Shown here piece after piece: positions 1-6,134 of a stretch of DNA of 12,935 nt. The stretch's first letter is position 1, and each line of letters opens with the position of its first letter. The translations under genes were made by a program, and so were the position numbers. The notes beneath the pieces are model-generated. The model did no database searches. It was given only the letters and a program-made list of their open reading frames with translations, and was not told where the DNA came from. The DNA comes from an uncultured Treponema sp. (GTDB lineage: Bacteria; Spirochaetota; Spirochaetia; Treponematales; Treponemataceae): the NCBI GenBank assembly GCA_947165795.1, contig CAMVBP010000034.1, positions 1-12,935 on the forward strand, given 5' to 3'.

Positions 1-46
1 ACCACCGAGATCTACACTCTTTCCCTACACGACGCTCTTCCGATCT
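1..46. other. Illumina P5/TruSeq adapter contamination at contig end
   Basis: These bases match the 3' part of the Illumina P5/TruSeq universal adapter, from ACCACCGAGATCTACAC through to the terminal GCTCTTCCGATCT. The match is from memory of the adapter, but it is unbroken over the full stretch. The genomic insert therefore begins at position 47. Read on the minus strand, the adapter adds the false residues DRKSVV and a stop codon to the end of the truncated ilvE gene. Confidence 0.98.
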
Positions 47-825
47 AGATAATCTTTTGCTACAACAACAAGAGAACGTCTTGTAATTGAAGGCAAAATT
101 GAGTCTGATTTTGGAGTAACAAGTTTTCCGTCTTTTGAGATGAAAATTATGTTTGCTCCACCAGTTTCTTCAAGATAAGTATGTGTTGCAGGATCAAGAT
201 ACATATTTTCTGCATATCCGCAGTTGTGTGCATCTACAATGTTGTGCAAACTCATTGCATAGTTCAAACCGGCTTTAATATCTCCGGTTCCGTGTGGTGC
301 TGCACGGTCAAGGTCGCTCAAACGTACTTTAATAGGTTTTACTCCGCCTTTAAAATAAGGTCCAACAGGAGTTACAAGAATACGGAACTGATATTCATCT
401 GCAGGTTTTACACCGATAACTGCGCTTGAACCGAACATGTACGGACGGATATAGAGAGTAGCTCCGCTTCCGTAAGGAGGAACCCAGTCTTTATTTGCTT
501 CTATCGTGCGAAGAACGGCTTCAATGAATTTTTCTTTTGGGAAAACCGGCATTTCAAGACGTTTGCAGGAATTTTCCATGCGTTCTGCGTTCAAATCAGG
601 ACGGAATGTTACAATGTCTCCGTGTTCAGTTGTGTAAGCTTTAAGACCTTCAAAACATGTCTGTGCATACTGCAAAACTCCGGCACATTCGTTAATTTTA
701 ATGGAATGGTCCTTAGTCAATTTTCCTTCATCCCATTCTCCATTTTTCCAGTTTGCTACAAAACTTTTGCTAGTTTTCATGTAGCCAAAAGGCAGATTGC
801 CCCAGTCTAATTTTTTTGTTCCCAT
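47..825 (-). CDS. ilvE: Branched-chain amino acid aminotransferase, 3' end cut by contig end
   Basis: A fold-type IV PLP-dependent aminotransferase that interconverts Leu, Ile and Val with their 2-keto acids, using glutamate/2-oxoglutarate, in the cytoplasm. About 260 genuine residues are present. The N-terminal block CFEGLKAY (58-65) and RPDLNAERM (75-83) is typical of the family. K184 in GDIKAGLNYA is the expected Schiff-base lysine, and GYAEN followed by LDPATHTYLEETGGANI fits the PLP-binding region. Relatives run to roughly 340 residues, so some 80 are missing. The cause is the adapter junction at 46/47, not a natural stop; the apparent C-terminus DRKSVV is adapter-encoded. I place the start at the ATG at 825, because GAGGTG lies just upstream. 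The GTG two codons earlier is part of that Shine-Dalgarno and is unlikely to be the start. It follows the EEP gene by 75 nt and seems to have its own promoter. Confidence 0.93.
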
Positions 826-839
826 AGACACCTCAATGC

Positions 840-861
840 AGGACTTTAGTCCTACTAAAGT
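840..861 (-). promoter_or_regulatory. Overlapping alternative hairpins in the ilvE leader
   Basis: ACTTTAGT (843-850) and ACTAAAGT (854-861) form a perfect 8-bp inverted repeat with a 3-nt loop. It overlaps a second palindrome at 840-853, with arms AGGACT and AGTCCT. The two structures share bases, so they exclude each other in the ilvE 5' leader. They end about six bases before the GAGG of the ribosome binding site. This could be an operator or an RNA switch; no known riboswitch or T-box features are visible. Confidence 0.4.
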
Positions 862-879
862 TTTTAATTATTCTTAAAT

Positions 880-908
880 ATTCTACTTCTTTTCATTTAA
901 TTATTCAA
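880..908 (-). promoter_or_regulatory. Putative sigma70 promoter of ilvE
   Basis: On the minus strand TTGAAT (903-908) and TAGAAT (880-885) are separated by 17 nt. The -35 matches 4 of 6 consensus bases and the -10 matches 5 of 6. The predicted transcript starts near 873 and gives a leader of about 48 nt carrying the paired hairpins at 840-861. The -35 overlaps the stop codon of the upstream EEP gene. Confidence 0.45.
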
Positions 909-1986
909 GAGAAAATTTCATTATTACAGGATTATGGTCTGAATTCTGGAAATTTTCGTCTATTACTTTTATCTGTTCAAGCTGAATGTTCGGCGAAAGG
1001 ATGAATCCGTCTATAACAAAATACTGCCAGTTTTTATTAAGTGCGTCTTCGTCGTTATACGGCTTTTCGTTGGAACGGCAGGTCGGCTTTGAATCATCAA
1101 AAGCAAACTGCCAGCCTTCATTAAGCATATCTTTATCAAGATGACCTGGAACCCATCCATCCGGCCATACGATAGGGAAGGCTTCTGAATCAGGGAATGT
1201 CTGATTAAAGTCTCCTCCTGCAAGAATATAATTTCCTTTTTCGTATTCAGAATTCAAAAAAGACATTAAGGCTTTTGTCTGTGCAATTTTACCTTCGCCG
1301 TTATCAAAGGCTTCCAGATGGAAATTTGCAAGAATAAGTTCTTTTCCTGTTGCCTTGCCGTTTTCGTAAACCGGAATTCTTGTAGCAAGAATACATCTTT
1401 TTAAATTTGCAAGCCTGATAGGCCATTTAAAAGGAACAGGAAGGCTTCTTCGTTCTGCAAGTGTTGTCTGCATATTTGTAAGCGTTGCAACTCCGCTTGC
1501 TACGCGGCCGATTGGAGGGAACGGAATAGGAACATAAATACATTTATAGTTCAAGGCAAAGCTGCCTTCTTTTCCCGTGCTTTTCTTTAATTCTTCAACT
1601 TCGTTTATTTTATATGATCTTTTTGCTTTTTCATCTATTTCCTGAATAAAAATAATATCCGAAGGATTTTCAGAAATTGTCTTTTTTATTCCTTCAAAAT
1701 ACTTTTCTACAGTTTTTTTGGAATCCGGTCGGACTTTTTTTCCGCCGTCCATAAAGAAATCTTCATCTTTTCCAAGAGCGGCATAACCTATATTCCATGA
1801 AAGAATAGAAATAGATTTCTGCTTTTCCAGCTGAACATTTCCGGAAGAAAATTCAACATTTTCTATAGCTTTAGGGCGGTATTCAACAATCGTTAAAAAT
1901 ACAAAAAACAAAAATACAAAAAGGGCAACCGAAACAACTGCTGCAATCGGTATTAAAATAAGTTTTAAAATAGTTTTCTTTTTCAT
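901..1986 (-). CDS. Membrane-anchored endonuclease/exonuclease/phosphatase (EEP) family protein
   Basis: A 361-residue protein of the EEP superfamily (DNase I/exonuclease III/sphingomyelinase fold), which are metal-dependent phosphoesterases. A single hydrophobic segment (about residues 7-33) after MKKK makes it an N-terminally anchored protein, with the catalytic domain probably outside the inner membrane. The catalytic landmarks are in order: SWNIG (N65), IQEID (E116), NFHLE (H223), GGDFN (D259, N261), IDGFI (D326) and the terminal SDHN (D350, H351). All expected active-site residues are therefore present. The substrate (nucleic acid, phospholipid, inositol phosphate or other) cannot be told from sequence; the extended N-terminus argues against a plain exonuclease III. 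There is no Shine-Dalgarno before the ATG. Instead a TGnTATAAT box ends 6 nt upstream, so it is probably transcribed separately from ribF as a leaderless message. Its stop lies 75 nt before ilvE. Confidence 0.88.
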   Translation of the reverse strand: MKKKTILKLILIPIAAVVSVALFVFLFFVFLTIVEYRPKAIENVEFSSGNVQLEKQKSISILSWNIGYAALGKDEDFFMDGGKKVRPDSKKTVEKYFEGIKKTISENPSDIIFIQEIDEKAKRSYKINEVEELKKSTGKEGSFALNYKCIYVPIPFPPIGRVASGVATLTNMQTTLAERRSLPVPFKWPIRLANLKRCILATRIPVYENGKATGKELILANFHLEAFDNGEGKIAQTKALMSFLNSEYEKGNYILAGGDFNQTFPDSEAFPIVWPDGWVPGHLDKDMLNEGWQFAFDDSKPTCRSNEKPYNDEDALNKNWQYFVIDGFILSPNIQLEQIKVIDENFQNSDHNPVIMKFSLE

Positions 1987-1992
1987 AAGTTA

Positions 1993-2020
1993 ATTATAGC
2001 AAGGCTTTTAAAAATTACAA
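1993..2020 (-). promoter_or_regulatory. Extended -10 promoter, leaderless start for the EEP gene
   Basis: On the minus strand TGCTATAAT spans 2001-1993, a perfect extended -10. A 4/6 -35 candidate TTGTAA (2015-2020) lies 16 nt further upstream, overlapping the ribF stop codon. Only six bases separate the -10 from the ATG at 1986, so the normal initiation point falls on the start codon itself. No Shine-Dalgarno is present. Confidence 0.6.
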
Positions 2021-2797
2021 GAATTTCAAGCGGTTGCATGACGGAAGGTTTACAATTTTTCTGTCTTTTATTTCTATTCTTATGTCTTCGTTGTTTTCGT
2101 TTACCGGATGATAAATTCCATCCGGAGGAAGAATCTGTGTAGATTTATTATTTTCTCTTGCGGTCTGAATATCGTATTCATAAGGTGAATCCAGCATTTC
2201 TGAAGCAACCTTAAAGAATCCTTTTTGAATCATTTTACGGATATATGATGAACTGATTCTTTCTTCATTCTCGAACGAATCCTTATAATATACGGAATCT
2301 ACAAAAATGCATTCAATTGAATTTTTCTGTGCCCAGTATTTTATAGCCTGAGAATCGGTTGCACCCTTATAGCCGCACCTGAAGTCTATTCCTTCGGCAA
2401 GAACTTCCATATTGCAGATATTTCTTAACAGGTTTAGAAAATCGGTGCCCATCATACTTGCAAATTCGTCATCGAAATCGACAATAATTGCAAAATCGAG
2501 TCCAAGCTTTTCAAAAATTTCCAGACGCTGATTTAATGTAGTAATATCTCCGCTGTAATCATCGCTGTGCTTTATGCTTGGTAAAGGTCTGGAAAAAGAA
2601 ATTACGCCGGATTTAAAATTTTTATCTTCGGATTTTTTTTCATTACATTTTTCTGTAAGAAGAGACAAAAGTTTTCTGTGTCCTTTATGGCAGCCGTCAA
2701 ATGAACCGATAGAAATACCACACCCGCCGTCAAAGAATGGAAGTGATTTTCCAGTATTCAGCACAGTTAAAATTTCATCCCAAGTAAAAACGTTCAT
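2015..2797 (-). CDS. ribF: RibF-like FAD synthetase with degenerate riboflavin kinase region
   Basis: A 260-residue FMN adenylyltransferase-type protein (FAD from FMN and ATP). The nucleotidyltransferase core is clear: GSFDGCHKGH (31-40) holds the HxGH motif, and ISSSYIRKMIQKG (181-193) matches the family's conserved S/T-x-I-R element. Bifunctional RibF proteins are about 310 residues and carry a C-terminal riboflavin kinase barrel with a GxxPTxN motif that binds ATP. That motif is absent here. Only a short tail (about 222-260) with LPPDGIY and a closing RLKFL resembles pieces of the kinase barrel. I infer an FAD synthetase only, or a regulatory or vestigial paralogue. No Met codon gives a better alternative start, and there is no Shine-Dalgarno; a TATAAT box sits 6 nt upstream. 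It lies 28 nt before the EEP gene, which has its own promoter signal. Confidence 0.82.
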   Translation of the reverse strand: MNVFTWDEILTVLNTGKSLPFFDGGCGISIGSFDGCHKGHRKLLSLLTEKCNEKKSEDKNFKSGVISFSRPLPSIKHSDDYSGDITTLNQRLEIFEKLGLDFAIIVDFDDEFASMMGTDFLNLLRNICNMEVLAEGIDFRCGYKGATDSQAIKYWAQKNSIECIFVDSVYYKDSFENEERISSSYIRKMIQKGFFKVASEMLDSPYEYDIQTARENNKSTQILPPDGIYHPVNENNEDIRIEIKDRKIVNLPSCNRLKFL

Positions 2798-2803
2798 GAT
2801 TTT

Positions 2804-2832
2804 ATTATATTAAAAGAAGATAGTATATGCAA
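2804..2832 (-). promoter_or_regulatory. Putative leaderless promoter of ribF
   Basis: On the minus strand a perfect TATAAT occupies 2809-2804, with TTGCAT (2832-2827) 17 nt upstream as a weak -35 (3 of 6). Six bases separate the -10 from the ATG at 2797, so transcription should start at the initiation codon. No Shine-Dalgarno is visible. Confidence 0.45.
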
Positions 2833-2928
2833 ATATATTTAGTATTCATGCACGAAAATCAGTTTGGTAAATAAATGGCTGAAAAAATAGCGCGAGGTAG
2901 ACGGCCGACTTTCAAAAACACTCTATTA

Positions 2929-2958
2929 TTTACTCAATTTATCTACTTATGATATAAT
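2929..2958 (+). promoter_or_regulatory. Extended -10 promoter of rfbB, near-leaderless
   Basis: TGATATAAT (2950-2958) is a perfect extended -10 box. TTTACT (2929-2934, 4 of 6) is a possible -35 with an 18-nt spacer. The ATG at 2968 lies nine bases after the -10, leaving a leader of only about three bases and no Shine-Dalgarno. Together with the ribF promoter it makes the 170-bp gap a divergent promoter region; no gene is supported in that gap. Confidence 0.6.
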
Positions 2959-2967
2959 AAAGCAATT

Positions 2968-4089
2968 ATGCGTAAACTTAAGAATATTCTTATAACTGGT
3001 GGTGCCGGTTTTATCGGTTCTAATTTTATTCATTACCTTTTTGGACTTTCATCTGCGGAAGGTAATTTTTTTAATGATGCAAATTTTGACGGAACAGTTG
3101 TAAATGTTGACTGTCTTACATATGCCGGAAATCTTGAATCTTTAAAGGATGTTGAGGAGAAGTTCGGCGACAAGAGATATTTTTTTGAAAAAGTTGATAT
3201 CTGCGACCGCGCTCAGATAGAAAGAATTTTTAAGCAATATGATATTGATACTGTAATTCATTTTGCAGCAGAAACTCATGTTGACCGTTCCATCCTTGGA
3301 CCGGAAGCATTTATTAAAACAAATCTGATGGGAACTTATACTTTGCTTGACGTTGCAAGAAATTTTTGGAAAAAGGCAGACGGATCTATGCGTGATGATG
3401 TTCTGTTTCACCATATTTCTACTGATGAAGTTTATGGTTCTTTGGGAGAAACAGGATATTTTAAGGAAGACACTCTTTATGCTCCTCGTTCTCCTTATTC
3501 TGCAAGTAAGGCCGGTTCTGACCATATTGTAATGTCTTATTTTTATACTTTTGGTGTACCGGTTACTTTATCGAACTGTACAAATAATTACGGACCTTAT
3601 CAGTTTCCGGAAAAGCTTTTGCCGTTAATGATAAGTAATATTCGCGACGGAAAAAATCTTCCTGTATATGGAAAAGGCGATAATATCCGCGACTGGATTT
3701 ACGTTGAAGATCATAATGTTGCTGTATGGCTTATTGCTAATAAGGGAATTACCGGCGAAAAATATAATATTGGCGGTGAAAACGAATGGCAGAATATTAA
3801 ACTGCTTCATAAGGTAATTGAACTTACTGCGGCAGAAACCGGTAAAAAGGTTGAAGATGTAGAAAAAACAATTACTTATGTAAAAGACCGTCCTGGTCAC
3901 GATAAGCGCTATGCGATTGACTGTTCAAAAATAAAAAAAGAACTCGGCTGGAAGCGCAGAATGTCTTTTGAAGAAGGGCTTCACGCAACGGTAAAATGGT
4001 ATTTGAAGAATCCTGAATGGATAAATAATATCCTTAGCGGGGATTATAAAAACTGGATTAGTAAGAATTATACTGAACAGGGAAGATAG
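2968..4089 (+). CDS. rfbB: dTDP-glucose 4,6-dehydratase
   Basis: A 373-residue extended short-chain dehydrogenase that converts dTDP-glucose to dTDP-4-keto-6-deoxyglucose, the second step toward dTDP-L-rhamnose and related deoxysugars for surface glycans. The Rossmann NAD motif GGAGFIGSNF is at 11-20. The catalytic triplet STDEVYG (T152, D153, E154) and YSASKAG (Y177, K181) are intact. HFAAETHVDRS (98-108) and NNYGPYQFPEKLLP are strong family signatures. It is slightly longer than the usual 350-odd residues, with a small loop near 28-41 and a C-terminal extension. It is the first gene of a plus-strand rfbB-rfbA-rfbC cluster. The order and the single upstream promoter suggest co-transcription, but 153 nt of GC-rich palindromic sequence separate it from rfbA. 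Confidence 0.96.
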   Translation: MRKLKNILITGGAGFIGSNFIHYLFGLSSAEGNFFNDANFDGTVVNVDCLTYAGNLESLKDVEEKFGDKRYFFEKVDICDRAQIERIFKQYDIDTVIHFAAETHVDRSILGPEAFIKTNLMGTYTLLDVARNFWKKADGSMRDDVLFHHISTDEVYGSLGETGYFKEDTLYAPRSPYSASKAGSDHIVMSYFYTFGVPVTLSNCTNNYGPYQFPEKLLPLMISNIRDGKNLPVYGKGDNIRDWIYVEDHNVAVWLIANKGITGEKYNIGGENEWQNIKLLHKVIELTAAETGKKVEDVEKTITYVKDRPGHDKRYAIDCSKIKKELGWKRRMSFEEGLHATVKWYLKNPEWINNILSGDYKNWISKNYTEQGR

Positions 4090-4228
4090 CAGGCGTTGCG
4101 GGCGGCGTTTGAGCCCGCAGAGAGGGTAGCGGAAAAGCAATAAAGCGGAAAGAAGAGACTCTGCCTGCAGGGACGCTTCTTGGAGCGACTTGCTTTGGAG
4201 CGAGGGGGAGACTTCCCCCTCCTAAAAA
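4090..4228 (+). repeat. GC-rich palindromic element between rfbB and rfbA
   Basis: Starting immediately after the rfbB stop, this block is visibly GC-richer than the genes around it and packed with structure. GCGGGC (4098-4103) pairs with GCCCGC (4113-4118). GCAGGC (4089-4094) pairs with GCCTGC (4163-4168), and CAGAG (4118-4122) with CTCTG (4159-4163). AGCGGAAA occurs twice (4128, 4144) and TTGGAGCGA twice (4180, 4195). It ends with a perfect 8-bp hairpin (4202-4221). Its last third resembles the minus strand of 8398-8445 next to tRNA-Pro, which suggests a dispersed repeat family. No protein or known RNA is recognised. Confidence 0.55.
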
Positions 4229-4237
4229 AAACAGGAG
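4202..4237 (+). promoter_or_regulatory. Hairpin overlapping an anti-Shine-Dalgarno, then the rfbA ribosome binding site
   Basis: GAGGGGGA (4202-4209) and TCCCCCTC (4214-4221) form a perfect 8-bp stem with loop GACT. CTCCT (4219-4223), mostly inside the stem, is complementary to the rfbA Shine-Dalgarno AGGAG (4233-4237). The strong hairpin would keep that anti-SD occupied and leave the ribosome site open. There is no following U-run on the plus strand, so it is not a standard terminator. AGGAG lies five bases before the ATG at 4243 and decides that start. Confidence 0.45.
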
Positions 4238-4242
4238 TTTTT

Positions 4243-5115
4243 ATGAAAGGAATAATTTTAGCAGGCGGAAGTGGAACCCGTCTTTATCCTATAACTAAGG
4301 CTGTTTCTAAACAGATTCTGCCGCTTTACGATAAACCTATGATTTATTATCCGCTTTCGTGTCTTATGCTTGCGGGTATTCGTGAGGTTTTAATTATTTC
4401 AACTCCGCGAGATATTCACTGTTTTAAGGAGCTTTTTGGCGACGGAGCCTGGCTTGGAATGAAGTTTGAATATGCCGTTCAGGATAAGCCGCGTGGTCTT
4501 GCAGATGCTTTTATAATCGGAAAAGAATTTATTGGAAACGACAGTGTTGCTCTTGTTCTTGGAGATAATATTTTCTATGGTGAAGGTTTTTCCGAAAAAT
4601 TAAAGGATGCGCGCGCTTCGGTAGAAAAAGAAAATAAGAGTGTAATTTTCGGTTATTATGTAAAAAATCCTTCGGCTTATGGTGTTGTTGAATTTGATAA
4701 GGCCGGCAATGTTCTTGGAATTGAAGAAAAACCTGGTGAACCAAAATCTAATTATGCTGTTCCTGGAATTTATTTTTATACAAATGATGTTGTAGAAATT
4801 GCCGCAAACGTAAAGCCTTCGGCTCGCGGAGAAATTGAAATTACTTCAATTAATAATGAATATCTTGATCGCAAGCAGCTTTCTGTTGTTCTGCTTGGCC
4901 GTGGATCTGCATGGCTTGATACAGGAACTTATGATTCCTTCCTTGATGCGGCAAATTACGTTGCAACCATTCAGAAGCGCCAGGGACTTTATGTAGGTTG
5001 TATAGAAGAAATTGCATTCAGAAACGGATGGCTTACAAAAGATCATCTGCTTGAAATGGCAAAAGGCTATAAAACTGATTACGGACGATATCTGGAATAC
5101 ATTGCCGAACTTTAA
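4243..5115 (+). CDS. rfbA: Glucose-1-phosphate thymidylyltransferase
   Basis: A 290-residue RmlA enzyme joining glucose-1-phosphate and dTTP to give dTDP-glucose and pyrophosphate, the entry step of the dTDP-deoxysugar pathway. The nucleotide-binding loop [13 protein letters not shown] (6-18) and KPMIYYPLS (31-39) are at the N-terminus. LGDNIFYG (107-113) supplies the metal-binding aspartate D108, and EEKP and the [14 protein letters not shown] segment are typical. The length equals the family norm. An in-frame upstream extension to 4180 exists, but it runs through the GC-rich palindromic element. The ATG at 4243 has AGGAG five bases before it and gives the canonical MKGIILAGG start. rfbC follows after 2 nt, so the two are probably translationally coupled. 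Confidence 0.97.
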   Translation: MKGIILAGGSGTRLYPITKAVSKQILPLYDKPMIYYPLSCLMLAGIREVLIISTPRDIHCFKELFGDGAWLGMKFEYAVQDKPRGLADAFIIGKEFIGNDSVALVLGDNIFYGEGFSEKLKDARASVEKENKSVIFGYYVKNPSAYGVVEFDKAGNVLGIEEKPGEPKSNYAVPGIYFYTNDVVEIAANVKPSARGEIEITSINNEYLDRKQLSVVLLGRGSAWLDTGTYDSFLDAANYVATIQKRQGLYVGCIEEIAFRNGWLTKDHLLEMAKGYKTDYGRYLEYIAEL

Positions 5116-5117
5116 TT

Positions 5118-5720
5118 ATGAATTTTAGATTTGAAAAATGCATTTTGAATAATCAGATTGAATTTGACGGTCTCTATGAAATTTTTCCTAAAATAAGCGA
5201 TGATAACCGCGGCTATTCTTTGGAAACTTACAATGAAAAAGAGTTTTTTGATTTTGGCTTAAAGATGAAATTCGTTCAGGATAATCAGTCTAAATCTTCT
5301 AAAGGTGTTTTACGCGGACTTCATTTTCAGACAAAACATCCGCAGGGAAAGCTTGTTCGCGCTTTGGAAGGTAAGGTTTACGATGTTGCAGTTGACCTTA
5401 GAAATGATTCAAAGACTTTCGGAAAATATTACGGCGTAATTCTTGATGCGCAAAAGCAGAATATGTTTTATATTCCCGAAGGTTTTGCGCACGGATTTTA
5501 TGTTCTTTCGGATTCTGCAATTTTTACTTACAAGTGTACTGATTTTTATGATCCGAAAGGCGAAGATGGCCTTATGTGGAATGATCCGACAATTGCAGTT
5601 GACTGGAATAAAGATTCAGACGTATTGAATCCGCTTTTATCGGAAAAAGATAAAAAACATCCGCTGTTTGATAAAAATAAGAAATATTTTGATATAACAG
5701 GAAAATGGATAGGCTGTTAG
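5118..5720 (+). CDS. rfbC: dTDP-4-dehydrorhamnose 3,5-epimerase
   Basis: A 200-residue cupin enzyme (RmlC) that epimerises C3 and C5 of dTDP-4-keto-6-deoxyglucose. SKGVLRGLHFQ (61-71) supplies the catalytic-base histidine H69. The lysine of QGKLVRAL (K78), AVDLR (91-95), IPEGFAHGFYVLSD (119-132) and Y138 follow in the standard order. The length is slightly above the usual 180-190. The ATG is only 2 nt after the rfbA stop and has no convincing Shine-Dalgarno, so translation probably depends on ribosomes leaving rfbA. The pathway's last enzyme, the reductase RfbD, does not follow; a promoter for an unrelated gene begins just after the rfbC stop. The product sugar is therefore either finished elsewhere in the genome or is not L-rhamnose. 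Confidence 0.95.
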   Translation: MNFRFEKCILNNQIEFDGLYEIFPKISDDNRGYSLETYNEKEFFDFGLKMKFVQDNQSKSSKGVLRGLHFQTKHPQGKLVRALEGKVYDVAVDLRNDSKTFGKYYGVILDAQKQNMFYIPEGFAHGFYVLSDSAIFTYKCTDFYDPKGEDGLMWNDPTIAVDWNKDSDVLNPLLSEKDKKHPLFDKNKKYFDITGKWIGC

Positions 5721-5721
5721 A

Positions 5722-5750
5722 TTGAAAAAAATACTATAAAAGGGTAAAAT
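5722..5750 (+). promoter_or_regulatory. Sigma70 promoter of the bactofilin operon, near-leaderless
   Basis: TTGAAA (5722-5727) and TAAAAT (5745-5750) are separated by 17 nt, each matching 5 of 6 consensus bases. Nine bases separate the -10 from the ATG at 5760, so the leader would be about three bases. AGGG (5741-5744) is too far from the ATG to act as a Shine-Dalgarno. Confidence 0.65.
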
Positions 5751-5759
5751 AATAAAAGT

Positions 5760-6134
5760 ATGTTTGACGTAAAAGATACAGATTTTTTTGATTTGGAAGA
5801 TGAAGCTTTTGATACAATTGTAGAAAAAGATATTTCCTTTTCTGGTAATATAAAAATTAAAAAAACATTTATGGTTCGTGGAAATATAACAGGTTCAATT
5901 CAGTCTACAAGCGACTTGGTAATTGATACAAATGCTGTTGTAAATGCAGATATTACTGCAAGAAGAGTTTTAATCCGCGGAAAAGTTAAGGGAAATGTTG
6001 TCGGCGATAAACTGATTTTTGTGACTGCTTCTGGAGCTGTTGATGGAGATATTACAACTGCTAAGGTTGTTCTTGAACCCGGCTGCACGTTTACCGGAAA
6101 ATGTACAATGGTGAATAATGAAAATGAAAATTAA
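5760..6134 (+). CDS. Bactofilin-family cytoskeletal protein
   Basis: A 124-residue bactofilin, a small protein that polymerises into filaments without nucleotide and is usually linked to cell shape, polarity or localised envelope growth. After an acidic N-terminal tail (about 1-25), the core shows the repeating right-handed beta-helix pattern. Short strands rich in V, I, G and N recur every 17-18 residues: FSGNIKIKKTFMVRGNITGSI, then DLVIDTNAVVNADI, RVLIRGKVKGNVVG and GAVDGDITTAKVVLEPG. It ends with a short tail, MVNNENEN. The size is typical. There is no membrane segment. It leads a three-gene unit with overlapping neighbours: its last codons overlap the start of the exported TPR gene. That suggests a shared role at the cell envelope, though the MtaB gene downstream is probably only co-transcribed. 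Confidence 0.88.
   Translation: MFDVKDTDFFDLEDEAFDTIVEKDISFSGNIKIKKTFMVRGNITGSIQSTSDLVIDTNAVVNADITARRVLIRGKVKGNVVGDKLIFVTASGAVDGDITTAKVVLEPGCTFTGKCTMVNNENEN

Noticed and set aside
47..66. Naturally shortened aminotransferase
   Set aside because: The truncation coincides exactly with the adapter junction, so it reflects a contig end rather than gene decay.
2875..2952. 25-codon ORF beginning MAEKIARGRRP in the ribF-rfbB gap
   Set aside because: No Shine-Dalgarno or promoter of its own, and it runs into the rfbB -10 box, where its stop codon lies. It is too short to support without conservation.
4202..4229. Intrinsic terminator between rfbB and rfbA
   Set aside because: The stem is strong but is followed by an A run, not T, on the plus strand; there is no minus-strand gene to terminate here.
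4180..4242. N-terminal extension of rfbA
   Set aside because: It translates the palindromic intergenic element; the ATG at 4243 has a strong AGGAG and matches the family N-terminus.
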